DNA of 64,000 bases from Margaritifera margaritifera (GCA_029931535.1 JAQPZY010001418.1:1771001-1835000), one strand, 5' to 3'. Counted from the stretch's first letter, positions 40,743 through 52,775 are shown. The notes: a model not told the origin generated them from the letters alone. Numbers and translations: made by a program.

Positions 40743-43700
40743 CGTATATTTTCTTTTCATGATGTATTTGTTGGGCGAAAAAGGTCGATATGCATGATTT
40801 TTACTCTATTCTGTGCCAATGTGATAACGGCTACATTGCTACATCGATTAAAAGAAGTTCCAAAATTTACAATAATGTTAGGACAGCGACATTTTACAAA
40901 TTTATCTTGTACAAATAATGCTTCAAATTGTGTATTTTGTCAAATTAATGACTGTTTTCAAACGAAAATGAAGAGATTTTTCTTTTCGTTAAAACATTTC
41001 TTTCGGGGATTAATACAGTAAATATTGTTGGGGTAGGGAAATAAATAAAAATATAGAAATATCACGAAGCGGTCACATCCGACAGATTTCAGAGCGTAAC
41101 ATCTTTAAATAAAAGATTGTAATGATTGTGAGTTTACTTTTATGGATTTTGGTTCTTTATTTTATGCATTTCTGCATTCAAACGTGAATTTTCGGCCTTG
41201 GCAACCTTGCAGTCTAGTTCGGTAAAAGACGCTGCACCCAAACTTTGATTGCCACATAATTTGTGTTTGCAATCAACACTTATCAATGCCAGATTTCTCC
41301 ATCGTTTACAAACATGATTATAACTGAGTTGAGAGTTACAATTGCTACTTAAACAATTTTATTACTATATTTAATCAAGAGTTTATCCTAAAAATGTGTC
41401 CGTTTATCGTTGAGTGTAACAGGCACACTGTTTGGGTGACAGAATATCTAATAGCAATAGTTCATGAATTTCAGTCACTAATAATTTGCAGGATTCATCT
41501 GGAAAACTAATTTTAAAAGTTAATACTTGAAACCAACTTTTTTTTGTACGGAGTTCGTTTTTTGGCACTTTTTATGGCGTCTTCTTATTGATTAAATAAA
41601 TGTATACTTGAGGTTTACAGTCTTGATACCTTTTAAGATCTGTTCATCCTGATGGAGAGAGAGAGAGAGAATGAACAGAAGAAGAAGAAAAGAAAGAAAC
41701 ATGAAATAGGCCTAAATATGAAAATACAGATTTAAATTGCATACATAAGGACAGATATATTTTCCTAACTGTGAAAAAGTGCGATATCATTTTTATCCCA
41801 CTGATATATTTCAATATCTCATGAAATATATAATAAGTACAGATACGCAAAAGGTAGTTGACAACATTGCTAATGGCAGGTAAGCCGCGTATCTTCAAAG
41901 ACGTCACGCCATGCAAAGGCATTTTTGGCAAATGTTTATATGGCGTCAGAAATGGACGTCACAGTGAGTCATGACGTCTTTACGGTATTCAAACCACCTC
42001 GGCTATTTCTGCGAGACAAAATCATGCCTCTGATGTATGTTGTAATGTATACACAAATTTCACATTTTGTTTACCAGAAATTTCTTCGCAAGAAAAGAAA
42101 CCACAATATATTCGGACCACCTCGGCTATTTCTACGATTGGATTGACCTTAGGATTGGCAGAGAACTTGCGAATGAAAAAATAGTGCTATGCATTCGCAA
42201 CTTCTCGGCCAATACTTGTTTTCTTAAATAACAGAGGAGGTCCAAATGGAAGCCATCGACATACATTTGAGGTATGATCCGTAAGATTGAGCTCGAAGTT
42301 GCGAATGGTCTTCACCGCAGTTAAAGTGTGAAATGAAACTGGTGTATACAATCTCCCAGTTTCCGGATTTCAATGCATAAAATAATAATCCCAGGCACAT
42401 GCATACTTACCGAAACTTAGTTACGATGCCATTACATCAAGCTACTCTCTATTTAATAACAAGCCTTCGGTATGTCGCCGTTGAGATTCAAATGCGGGAG
42501 AAAGATAATGGCTGAGCTTGTGCAATGTTTACAACATAAAGCTATGGTGCAGTTAAATTGAACTCATCGCTATTTAATATAAATGTGGCCTACAATCTGT
42601 CGCTTGGAAGATTTAAATGCGGCACATGAAATACCCATTAACACAAAGCCCAATAATCTCGTAAGATAGGGAGGAATTGCCAGCTTGAAATTGGCATAGC
42701 CTGGAATGTGAACTCGGTTGACCGACTTCTGGTCACGTCATGTGAATGACTGAGGGCATCGCGTGACACCGTATGCGCTTTTATAACCCGTGCAAGAGAA
42801 AACATATATTGCATTGTGCTGGATATATGTTGGGTTTAACAAAAAAAAAAGAAAATAATATACATCTTTTGTATGAAAAATATGTATCCGTTTATGCCTT
42901 GCCGTAAGACTGGTTGTAGAATAAGTATAAACCAATTCATTGTTGAAGAGGAAAGATCGGCATCAGTCTGATTCAATGAAGAAAGTTCGACTTTCTTAAG
43001 AAGCTCAGTTTCGGAAGTCTCTTATGCTTGTTTTTCCTTTCTGCTTTCAGCACTCAACTCTGTTTTGATTTCTCCAGATTGCAAACTTCCGTTTGAGGGA
43101 ACGTTTCAACGCACAAACTAACATTATGATAAGAGCTTGTTTCGAGATCTGTGCGGTGAGACACGTGTTCGTTTATCCAAGATCAGTGATTCTCTCCAGA
43201 CTCTTTACTCTCCTCCAAAGCCACTTCATGTCATCACCTGCGCCGTCTAAAGTACCTGAAATAGTGTCACTACTTACAATCATTTTGGTATTACTGACGT
43301 GAAATAATTTGTTAACTTAGATATACTTCATGACTACAAGTTTTCTTCACGTCCTCGAAATCTTCTTTTGCACGGTTTCAATATCCATAATCGAATTAAG
43401 AAATGGCAGATAATTCAGCTGCTTCATTACTGCTTTTAACACTGGCGTTTTAAAATTTGAATTTGAATCCTGTATTGTCTAAAGTGCAAATTTAAGATCA
43501 TGGCCTAATGGGTTTGTAAGAAGGAGACTGTGAGTCCCGGGATTAATACTCTATACTTTGATTAAAGTGAAAATCAAAAACATTCGTCTAGTAGATAATG
43601 TAACATTTCCATGCAGAACTGGGATGCAGAAATGGCTAACGGTTGTCTGCATAAAATATACATTATTGTGAAGAGCAAGTACCACTGATTTGTGAAATTT

Positions 43701-44040
43701 GCATCATAGTCCTATTTAAATATGCCAATCACCTTTTCAGGATTGTCTCTGTGCTATTTGAAAAGAGCGTCAAGCGGATAAATAAATGTTCACATTTTGT
43801 TTTCCAATCACACGGGGGCTAAACTGTTTCTAAGATGAATGAAAAGTTAAAATTGAGTTACGAACTGGCTAAAATCTTGAATTAGTTATAAGATTTTATG
43901 CAAAAGAACAATAGCAAGATCCCAAAATGTGAATAAGGTACATGGCATTTGTATTAGACGAGATTATGGATCACGTCAGTTCATATTTCAGCTGATGCGG
44001 TTTCATTTCAAATCTTAGGGACAAAATTTAGGTCTTTAAT
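40743..44040. other. Non-coding stretch
   Basis: No gene is supported. The 126-codon frame at 40641-41021 begins inside the palindrome and has no recognised domain. The host-like GC fluctuates, but no coding signal or domain was seen. Confidence 0.45.
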
Positions 44041-44045
44041 TTTGT

Positions 44046-44188
44046 GATATTTATTCATATCATCATAGTTTAGGTACACCAATTCGGCATTCATCATAGG
44101 ACAGGAACACCAATTCGGCGATCGTTAAAGGACATCTACATCATATCAATTAGGCAATCGTGTTGGGGCAGTTACACCACATCAATTA

Positions 44189-44217
<29 letters not shown>
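44046..44217. repeat. ~38-bp degenerate repeats then (AAT)n
   Basis: Four weak copies of a CACCA(A/C)ATCAATTCGGC-like unit, then AATAATAAT at 44189-44217. Confidence 0.7.
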
Positions 44218-44221
<4 letters not shown>

Positions 44222-44410
44222 GACTTATGCAATTATTCAGTTTGGGATTTTGTTATTGCTCTTTTGCATCAGTGTGTATTATATCTCAGAAGGGTCTGTA
44301 TTTTGGTACTCATGCATGCAAATCTCAAGTACGTAACGATGTGTTTTATGTCTCGGAAGTGTCTGTATTTCGGTGCAACTTTCCTGTTTCTTGTTTTGCT
44401 ATAATCATAA

Positions 44411-44412
<2 letters not shown>

Positions 44413-44479
<67 letters not shown>
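44413..44479. repeat. (TA)n microsatellite
   Basis: Alternating TA, about 66 bp. Confidence 0.98.
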
Positions 44480-44482
<3 letters not shown>

Positions 44483-44951
44483 TGTGTGTGTGTGTTGCCG
44501 ATGATGTATATTTATATGTAAGATTAAGCTATATCGGTTCATCAATGTTTTAATATGGACTAGAACGTACTTGTTATTTTCAATTAAGGTCTATCATACG
44601 TGGCTGCATAAACAGATAAAGAAGTGACGTACTTTTGCACTAAAATGTCCTTTACTCTTTACTTGAATATCTCTTTTAGACGAATACAAGTGTCCTTTGA
44701 TCGTAAAGGACCGGCTTCCTTCACAGATCCAAATACGTTAGGCTATATTTCGCAAAAGGGTGAACAATGCAATGTTTTATGTCAGAAAATGTAAGATTAC
44801 AAACATAGCCTGCAAATTTCCATTACCATATAAAACTATTGGAGAATAAAACATGAAATATATTCTTAATATTGTTGATGGACTTTGCTCTTCCTAAGGG
44901 CTGCATACAAATGACAGAAAGTCATTCTCGTTTAGGAAGCATCCTAACCAA

Positions 44952-45443
44952 ATGAGCGTTGGATGGGAATTGTTGAAATTTTGTATTAAATGCATGTGTG
45001 TTAATCAGGCTGAGGATCCTAGCCACGCCGTGGTTACAGATAATAGGTTCAACGCTGTGGTCACAGATAATAAGTTTAACGCTGTGGTTAACCATAATAA
45101 GTTTAACGCTGTGGTTACAGATAATAAGTTTAACGCTGTGCTTACAGATGATAGGTTTAACGCTGTGGTTACAGATAATAAATTTAACGCTGTGGTTACA
45201 GATAATAATTTTCACGCTCTCGTTACATATAACAAGTTCCACATTCTGGTTTCAGATAAGTTTTACGCTGTTGTTACAGATAATAAGTTCCACGCTGTGG
45301 TTACAGATAATAAGTTTAACTCTGCTAATAGTGCGAATGGAAATTACCTGCTAACCAATTACCACATTTTTCTCAAGATTCCAGAAGATAAATGCCGCAG
45401 AAAGTCGCGTTTATGTAAATTTAATGTACAGAAAAGTAAATAA
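44952..45443 (+). CDS. ORF through a 27-bp minisatellite (VTDNKFNAV repeats)
   Basis: A 163-codon frame. The middle (codons about 26-122) is nine-residue repeats from a 27-bp unit; because 27 is divisible by three the frame stays open. The N-terminal 25 codons and the C-terminal ~40 codons (EDKCRRKSRLCKFNVQKSK) are unique, basic at the end. The minus strand is open too, which argues for a repeat artefact. No homology recognised. Confidence 0.3.
   Translation: MSVGWELLKFCIKCMCVNQAEDPSHAVVTDNRFNAVVTDNKFNAVVNHNKFNAVVTDNKFNAVLTDDRFNAVVTDNKFNAVVTDNNFHALVTYNKFHILVSDKFYAVVTDNKFHAVVTDNKFNSANSANGNYLLTNYHIFLKIPEDKCRRKSRLCKFNVQKSK
45030..45330. repeat. 27-bp minisatellite, about 11 copies
   Basis: GTTACAGATAATAAGTTTAA plus CGCTGTG in imperfect copies. 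Confidence 0.95.
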
Positions 45444-45634
45444 ACGTTTCAAATGCAGTATGTGATTTACCTTTAATGCTACACAGAAGTTCTGATCTAA
45501 ACTTAAGGAAGTAGTTTCAACATGGTTTCCGTTTCTCGCTCCATAATGTGATCTTAAATGAAAACAAAAAAATTATGCACTCAGTATCGAGATGACGATT
45601 TATTCAACAACGTCTGGATAACAGATACTCAGTG

Positions 45635-45636
<2 letters not shown>

Positions 45637-45724
<88 letters not shown>
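45637..45724. repeat. (CA)n-(TA)n compound microsatellite
   Basis: CA repeats to about 45685, then TA repeats. Confidence 0.98.
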
Positions 45725-45728
<4 letters not shown>

Positions 45729-45980
45729 TATAGATTAGTTAATATGCACATTTTTTATTTATACCACATATTAACACACATACATACACTGACGACAAGA
45801 ATCTGTGCATTGACGGAGGGAGTTAATTCTTCACATCCTGCAGAGTGTATTCGTTATAAAATGTAGTTCTGCAGCCATTCCCAATTATGTTGGAAATTGT
45901 TAATTTGCTTATTTCTATTCTATGAGTTTCTTTTTGTTTCATTCATATTGATTGAATAAATAATAGAGACTCTTGAAATT

Positions 45981-45983
<3 letters not shown>

Positions 45984-46056
<73 letters not shown>
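45984..46056. repeat. (GA)n microsatellite
   Basis: Pure GA for about 72 bp. Confidence 0.98.
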
Positions 46057-46058
<2 letters not shown>

Positions 46059-46179
46059 CCTTCGGGTAAGGAAGCACAGGTATATGATTGGTTTAATAAG
46101 CTTTTCATTGATTAAAAAAAAAAACATTAAGTAGATTACAGTATGGTATAGTCATTCACCTGTGGCTGCCTGTGCTGAG

Positions 46180-46490
46180 ATTTCCTCGTTTAACATGATT
46201 ATGCATAAACATGCTTAACCAATCACTGCTAACATGATTTTAACATGATCGGCCACTATTTAACATTACGGCTGGCTCTATGGGACCCTATGGAAATTTA
46301 GCATGGACGGCCACTGTGGGGTCCTATGGATATTTAACATTACTAATGGCACTAAGGGGCTTATGGAAATAGTGGGGCCTGGTATAGCACTTTATAGAAC
46401 TTTAATCTTGGGGGACGGTATAGCCCTCTGTTAAAGTTTACATTAGGGCCCGATATAGCCCTATATGTAAATTTTAATAGGGTTGGTTAC
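46180..46490. mobile_element. Possible relic of a second Polinton-type terminus
   Basis: GC-rich degenerate repeats of about 35-45 bp alternate words like TTTAACATTAC, CTATGGGACCCTATGGAAAT and GGCCACTGTGGGGTCCTATG. This is the same grammar as the TIR repeats of the element at 13.5-29.3 kb (TAACAT plus CTATGGCCTC plus GGGAAAT), though the sequence differs. No associated gene or opposite terminus was found, so it could be an isolated relic or unrelated. Confidence 0.35.
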
Positions 46491-47160
46491 ATATGATGGA
46501 GAGATGGACAAAGGCACATCTAATTACAGACAATGAGTTACTTTTACAATCGAACACACACCTTTACCATCCAACACCCGCCCTTACAAACAAAACGAAT
46601 GAAGAAATGGAGAGTTATGTGATGGTCACTAACACACATCTAACATTTACACACGAACAAGTAAACTGCAGAAGACAAAGGGGGGTATGTTATGAGAGAC
46701 TCACTAACTCACCTATAATCCAATACCCATGCAGTAACAAAAAAAAAATCTGATAAGGGAAAAGGGAAGGGAAAGAAATATTTGTTTTTTTCTTTCCTTT
46801 TTTTTTTTCTTTTTTTTTTTTACACACAAACACATACAATCACACATTGCCGAGGGAGGTTATTGTATTTCAGTTTGTTTCTGAATAGAGACAAAAACAT
46901 AGACGCACAAAATGCACACAAATACACCATAAAATTAAAATAATAAATAAATAAATACACACAAAATATAGAAGCTTTCGATAACGATCAGTGTTCTGTT
47001 TCTAGAATACTGGATGGCCCTGTAAAGGACCTTTAGTTTGATAGTATTTTATCTAAAACTGGTTACCGCAGATGACATATGTTTAACGTTCTGCGTCTCA
47101 AACTTCTTCTATCAAGGCTCCACATTCCAGTATTTTTTAGATACATTTGTTTTTCAATAT
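46491..47160. other. Non-coding stretch with T-rich and A-rich runs
   Basis: Includes words similar in style to the inner TIR array (ACACACCTTTACCATCCAAC), but no repeats in order. No gene is seen. Confidence 0.4.
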
Positions 47161-47164
47161 AGGT

Positions 47165-47435
47165 GTGATTTTGTTTGGTGTTTAACGGCACAGCAACACA
47201 GCTAAGGTATTTAGTGTCTGTGCAATTGGAGTAAAGGTTCTTCCCAAGAGCACATCACGGTATCCGACCTAGGCTGATCATATGGTAAATTTCTAACCCA
47301 CACCCTTTCGGTAGCGAGTTCAGTATGCTAACTACGGCGGAACCGCAGCTCCTGTCTCCATTAGTTGCCTCTTACGACATACGAGAAGGCTCATTCTACA
47401 TACTCAGGCCCGCAGGAGGATCTTTTGATATAGAT
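47165..47435 (+). mobile_element. Degenerate interspersed repeat (molluscan SINE-like)
   Basis: It starts with TTTGGTGTTTAACGGCAC and contains GTTGCCTCTTACGACATACG near its 3' side, followed by CCCGCAGGAGG. I recognise this combination from abundant short interspersed repeats in molluscan genomes, by memory only. It is divergent and without a clear tail. Confidence 0.45.
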
Positions 47436-47490
47436 TCTCCTCACAAAATACGGCTGACTCTGCTCTTCCTTAACCACTCACTTAGCTTCT

Positions 47491-47755
47491 GCGTAGATAG
47501 GGTAGTCGGGATCAAACAGCATGTTACAGATGTTAGTCAACGTATATAAAGTGGTCGGGATCGAATAGCATGTTATAAATGTTAGTATACGTAGATAGTA
47601 GTCGGGATTACAAATGTTAGTCTACGTAGATAGGGTAGTCGGGATAAAACAGCATGTTATAGATGTTAGTCTACGTGGATAAAGTAGTCGGGATCAAACA
47701 GCATGTTATAGATGTTAGTCTACGTAGATAGGGTAGTCGGGATCAAACAGCATAA
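47491..47755. repeat. ~52-bp tandem repeat, 5 copies
   Basis: TAGGGTAGTCGGGATCAAAC, AGCATGTTATAGATGTTAGT and CTACG in variable-length units. It ends directly before the ORF pair below. Confidence 0.93.
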
Positions 47756-47756
47756 C

Positions 47757-48085
47757 TCAACCGAGGAAAGAAAGAGCTCGACTTTTTTTCAACAAAGATG
47801 CACTAGTCCGTGTAACAATTCTTCGGCAAAGACCAATACAATCGTTTCATACACCAACCAAGGGTGTAATGAATATGCTTCTATATGAACTCGGTACCCA
47901 GCCTCAGCATCGCACAATTGCCGGAGATTTAAGTATTCCACAGGAAGATATTTTCTATGATTGTATCGCAGCTGTGCCTGTAAAAAAAAGGTAATTGGCT
48001 AGTGACTGTGCGTGTTGCACTTGAACAAGGCATGGTTGTCGAGCAATTGTCCTACGCAATTACATTATTAATAGAAGTATTATAA
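47757..48085 (+). pseudogene. Upstream ORF of a TAATG-coupled pair, frameshift at A8
   Basis: From about 47758 one frame is open through an ATG at 47869 to a TAA at 47992, reading protein-like sequence (VTILRQRPIQSF, then IAGDLSIPQEDIFYDCIAA). At the A8 run (47982-47989) a one-base change of frame continues with NWLVTVRVALEQGMVVEQLS and ends at TAA 48083-48085. The final A of that stop is the A of the next ATG. Composition is markedly less AT-rich than the surroundings. The helical pattern loosely suggests a death-fold-like module (inference, weak). The start is uncertain because no ATG precedes 47869 and the array lies just upstream. Confidence 0.45.
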
Positions 48086-48513
48086 TGGACTCTCAATGTT
48101 ACCGAAGTGAAAAAATAATCGAAGTGGAACTGCAACTGCGAGATGAAATCGTCGTTGGTGCTATTTGTGGGCTTGCCGCGGTAGCAACTGTTGGCCTTGG
48201 CGTGGCGGGAATCACGACGACCGCGACTATTATAGATGCACCAGTCAGAATTGTTGTTGGAGCCGTATCAATAGTAACTGGTGTCGCGGGTTGTGCTAGC
48301 AAAATAATTTCGATACGATTACATCAGCGAATACTTATCTATTCAGAACTTCTCGCGGAAGTACAAAGCAGTCTTAATACAATTACTATATTATACTCGA
48401 TAGCTATTGAGGATAATATCATTAGCACGGCCAGGTTCGAGACCGTGTTGGCGGAAATGAAAAACCACCGACGTCTCAGCGCACAGATACGGACCCGGGC
48501 GACCAAAAAATAA
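48085..48513 (+). CDS. Ala/Gly-rich hydrophobic protein of mobile-element type
   Basis: A 142-residue intact frame, ATG at 48085 overlapping the preceding stop as TAATG. Residues 1-22 are charged, and 23-75 are a long Ala/Gly/Val hydrophobic region that would give one or two membrane passes (VGAICGLAAVATVGLGVAGI, then IVVGAVSIVTGVAG). Residues 85-142 are helical with LLAEVQSSLNTI, a D-N-I-I-S...F-x-x-V-L-A-E-M stretch and a basic end (QIRTRATKK). I recall proteins with this layout (hydrophobic N-terminus, L-x-x-L-N-T-I, then I-S-x-x-F-x-x-x-L-x-E and a final x-I-R) as common orphan genes in cnidarian and other invertebrate genomes, often near mobile elements. Function unknown. Its higher GC and the flanking tandem arrays set it apart from the region. 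Confidence 0.6.
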   Translation: MDSQCYRSEKIIEVELQLRDEIVVGAICGLAAVATVGLGVAGITTTATIIDAPVRIVVGAVSIVTGVAGCASKIISIRLHQRILIYSELLAEVQSSLNTITILYSIAIEDNIISTARFETVLAEMKNHRRLSAQIRTRATKK

Positions 48514-48559
48514 GGTAGCAGATTTACAGCTATTGGTACGTAACCGTCGATACACATCG

Positions 48560-48765
48560 CAGTGATCACTAAGCTAACTGGGAAATTCCCGTAGCGGTCT
48601 TGATAGTATAACAAATCCCAGTGAGCAATGCGTTAGCTGGGAAATTAGCGGAGACACCTTGATAATATAAATCGTAGTGATTAAGCTTGCTGGGAAATTT
48701 TGCTGGGTAAAATTCCCGTAGCGACATTGATAGTATAAATTGAGTTCGCATAAATAGTGCAATTG
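48560..48765. repeat. ~70-bp tandem repeat, 3 copies
   Basis: GCTGGGAAATT(C/A)(C/G)C...GTAG(C)G followed by CTTGATA(G/A)TATAA in three diverged copies just after the preceding gene. Confidence 0.8.
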
Positions 48766-49884
48766 CATGTGCTTTGAGGGTAAAGTCATTGGGGATAGAA
48801 GGCGCTGACTTATCCCAGCTATAAAATCTAAAAAGCCTAGTATACCTCTACTTACTGGTATTTCAGCAATTCCAGGTCATTCTCTGTTTACTACTGCAGA
48901 ACTGTATCCATACCATAGTTCTGTCATAATTATAGTAGATCTGTCTTATTGTCTTTCCATATGTGACGCATACTCCTTTACATCTGGCCCTAATTGTACC
49001 AATCATAAGTCTTCAAGTTAGATCTATAATCCAGTAATCAGAATGCTGGATTCTTGACTTACGTTTTAGTCCAGATTTAAGTTTTTTTGGTGAAATACAT
49101 GCCTGGTGTCATACTTTAATATTTATCATGTGATAGGTTTTCATCTGACCTGTTGTGACAGCTCTTTCTGTTTAGTTTGCCACGTTATTTATTATGTTCA
49201 TTTTTACATTGTCATTGACTGATAGTCATTATGTTTGGAGCGGGGATATATGTCACCGTAACCCAGACCTAAGTTAATTATGAAGCTGATGGTGATCACG
49301 GTGCCCCAGACCCAAGCTAATTATGAAGCTAATGGGAGCATGAGCTAAGATGAGAAGGCATGGTCACTAAGACTGGAATTAGAGTAGAGCAGGGGTTAAG
49401 ATCAGTTTTGGATGTAAAAGATAGAAAAAAGTGTATTCTTTCATTGGTAGATGTATAGATGTGAAATAGCAAATAAAGGAATAATAAGAAGATACCCGCT
49501 TAGTTACGGATACCACGGGGAATAACATAACCGATCAAAGGCCTCCTTGACAAAGCCATCCTCTACGCATGCATTCCATTTTCTAATAACTTTTCGTCTC
49601 ATACTTTGCTTGGAATACTTATTTTATTTTCTTCGTCTCTTCAAATGCCTTCTGAGTTCCAAGACCTTTCAAAGCGTTGTCTCTCCTGGTTTTTTGTACA
49701 GGGTTGTCTCTACTGTTTATTGTTTTTCTTTAAGGATGATCACTGGCAAATTTCAAGTATTTAGCTTGTAATAAAACAGATATGTTACATATTTTAGAGT
49801 AAAATCAATCAACCAGTAGGAGAACAGTGATAGGTTGGTATGTATTCTGCTGTGCTAGATTAAGTTAAATGTCTTCCCCGAGTA
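48766..49884. other. Non-coding stretch
   Basis: It contains a two-copy ~50-bp repeat around AATTATGAAGCTGATGG at 49255-49335. No gene is supported. Confidence 0.5.
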
Positions 49885-50250
49885 AGGGCAATTACATAGA
49901 AAAGTACCGTCTGTACTCGCGTTTAACTCGATACCAACTGCAAACTGCATAGACCCAGATCTGCTGTCGCATAATGCGTCGGCAGATCTGGGTCTATGCA
50001 GTTTGTAAGGACTAATCAGTAGAACAAACAACATAAACCCTGATCTGCCGGTGCATTATGCGACGGCAGATCAGGGTATATGTTGTTTGTATATGGAATA
50101 GAATTATACGCGAGTACAGAAGATACATTAAATCTTATAACTGTCACAAAGTTTACATTGATGTTATATCTTCTTTATCAGACACATGGAGATGAGTTAA
50201 TGTTGCAGATTTAAATTTTCCACCTATGACACCTTGTATGGAGATACCGT
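49885..50250. repeat. Interspersed repeat copy carrying a foldback insertion
   Basis: The flanking words (GGGCAATTACATAGAAAAGT at the left; AAATCTTATAACTGTCAC, TCAGACACAT, ATGAGTTAATGTTGC and GACACCTTGTATGGA at the right) match 52555-52690 in order. Copy 52555 lacks the foldback. Confidence 0.8.
49906..50118. mobile_element. Foldback element with two consecutive hairpins
   Basis: The outer arms CTGTACTCGCGT and ACGCGAGTACAG pair. Between them are two hairpins. The first, at 49942-50006, pairs AAACTGCATAGACCCAGATC with its complement. The second, at 50030-50090, pairs CAAACAACATA...CCCTGATCTGCCG with its complement. Both have a self-complementary tip around GCATAATGC or GCATTATGC. The empty related copy at 52555 supports a discrete insertion. 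Confidence 0.85.
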
Positions 50251-50455
50251 CAGAATTGTGAGATGGGAAAATAAAAATAAAAAATCCCCGTTGCTGCTCT
50301 GTTGTAGGTTGTGAATCTTCTATGATTTCACTAGGCGTTATACAATTTTCACTGACTCGATCGTGTTCTTTTGAAACGGTTTTATTACTATCATAAAAAG
50401 ATGCATTTTATAAAATCGCACTGTTAACTGAAATAATGCAATCGAATCACATCAT

Positions 50456-50955
50456 CGTACGTCTAATCTCTTGGACAGGTCATATCTTTATGGTATACGT
50501 CTAATCTCTTGGACAGGTCATATCTTTATGGTATACGTCTAATCTCTTGGACAGGTCATATCTTTATGGTATACGTCCAATCTCTTGGACAGGTCATATC
50601 TTTATTGTATACGTCCAATCTCTTGGACAGGTCATATCTTTATGGTATACGTCCAATCTCTTGGACAGGTCATATCTTTATGGTATACGTCTAATCTCTT
50701 GGATAGGTCATATCTTTATGGCATACGTCTAATCTCTTGGACAGGTCATATCTTTATGGCATACGTCTAATCTCTTGGACAGGTCATATCTTTATGGTAT
50801 ACGTCTAATCTCTTGGACAGGTCATATCTTTATGGTATACGTCTAATCTCTTGGACAGGTCATATCTTTATGGTATACGTCTAATCTCTTGGACAGGTCA
50901 TATCCTTATGGTATACGTCCAATCTCTTGGACAGGTCATATCTTTATGGTATGCT
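50456..50955. repeat. 38-bp tandem repeat, 13 copies
   Basis: ACGTCTAATCTCTTGGACAG plus GTCATATCTTTATGGTAT with few variants. Three overlapping 61-codon frames are translations of it. Confidence 0.98.
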
Positions 50956-52025
50956 TATGTAGACATTGAGATTATAATTATGACGTAATAATGACGATAA
51001 ATGTTATATTCGAGCTCTGCGGTAAGCATAGATTTGAAACATGCGAACAACCTTAATCGCTTCTATTTCTTCTCCACTTCATTGGACTCCAGCTCTTCCT
51101 CGTATATTTGTTGCTCCTCGTTGTTTTCTCTATTCTAACATGTTTTTAGTACTATAAGTCTGTTCCATTAAGACGGTGTTTCTAAACTAACCGGTTGGTC
51201 TAGAACGTGTTGGCAGTATATACTGGATTTAGATGTTATTTATGTATGTGGAAGTTAGCTATCTACCTTTATCGACCTTTGGTAGCTCTCTTGGTAAACG
51301 AAGTTGTAGCCTAATTAGTGACGCATGATGTTTTATGTTAGTTTGTCTCCCTCTACAGCCAATTGACATTGATACTTAGTCAATCAGATGTCATACGTAA
51401 CATGTCAATCACTGTATCAATCTGTAAATGCAGTGCCCAACTCATGAAATTCATACATTTTAAAGCGGATGTATTTATGTAAGTGCTATGTGTCTGTTTC
51501 CTGGGCCTGACAGTATTGTATATTGTACCGTATGATTCAATATCTGTTGCTCAAACTGATCATTTCGTCTTGTAGTTCCCAGGGTTAAGGTCAATCAGGT
51601 CCCGATTAGGAACAACTTTCTTTGATAGCAGCTCGGGTCAGACAAGGACAAAATGTTTCCGGGTCAGTACCCAGCTAAGTAGTTCAAACTCTAGATTTAG
51701 AGGTTTTATTTCGCTGTGCCTTTGACTGTGAAATATTCATGACAGAAACTAATTTTTACCTGGGATAATTGGGAAAGAATCATTCCATTTTATTATGGTT
51801 GTAAAAGAAATGTGGTAGAAGTGCACACGTGAAGTCATTTTGAGATATGGTCACGAATCATGTTTTGATTTACCTAGATGACCCCGATAGGTTTTGATCA
51901 GCTGTTAAATGTAATTTTGCGGGACAAGTGCTGTGGTCTATAATGGCATTGTCATCCCTATGAATCCTAGTGTGATTCGAATGTTGGTCTCAGGTCAATT
52001 TGGAGAAATATGTTTATGTACTATA
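50956..52025. other. Non-coding stretch
   Basis: Ordinary host-like sequence without a recognised gene or repeat. Confidence 0.5.
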
Positions 52026-52029
52026 TAGG

Positions 52030-52265
52030 AACATATTAATTGTAGTCAGTGCTTGCTTATACAATAGGCAGACTAATGGTAGTCAGTGCTTGCTTACACA
52101 ATATCCAGACTAATGGTAGTCAGTGCTTGATTACCCAGTAGGCAGACTAATGGTAGTCAGTGCTTGCTTACCCAATAGGCAGACTAATGGTAGTCAGTAC
52201 TTGCTTACACAATAGGCAGACCAATGGTAGTCAGTGCTTGCTTACACAATAGGCAGACTAAGCAC
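52030..52265. repeat. 37-bp tandem repeat, 6 copies
   Basis: TAATGGTAGTCAGTGCTTGC plus TTACACAATAGGCAGAC. Confidence 0.95.
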
Positions 52266-52554
52266 GTGTTTAGGGCACCTGCAAAGCAGGGACACAAAAA
52301 AAGGAAAAATTACGGTTTAGTATTGTTTTTATTTTGAATTACAGGGGGGAGGGGGGCACCATAATCTGTTCAGTGCTTAGGGCCTCTAAAGGTATTAATC
52401 CGGCCCTGATGGTAGTCTAACCCCAGGTACTTTCAAACTGGTCCATATATAAATTCACTCCCTGTTATAGTGAATTCTTCACGTTCAAATCAAATGTACT
52501 CTTTCTCTGTCTTGGCATACTTGAACTTGGCCGTGTACTATTGAATCTGAAACA

Positions 52555-52690
52555 AGGGTAATTACATATAAAAGTACAAGAAATCTTATAACGGTAACCT
52601 AACGTTCATAGCTCATATTTCGCTAATCAGACACATCAAAATGAGTGTATGTTGCTGGCTGAAATGTTTCCTTTGTGACACCTTTATGGA
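52555..52690. repeat. Related copy without the foldback insertion
   Basis: GGGTAATTACATATAAAAGT runs straight into ACAAGAAATCTTATAACGGT, giving the pre-insertion arrangement of 49885-50250. Confidence 0.8.
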
Positions 52691-52775
52691 TTGATGTCTG
52701 CATCGAATATCTTTAAATCCTCATGTCATGGAAGTATCGGAGTATGCATCGAAGTGTCCATTAGAAATAATGTGA

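Noticed and set aside
48569..48789. Minus-strand frames downstream of the 142-residue gene
   Set aside because: They come from the ~70-bp tandem repeat and repeat the same peptide.
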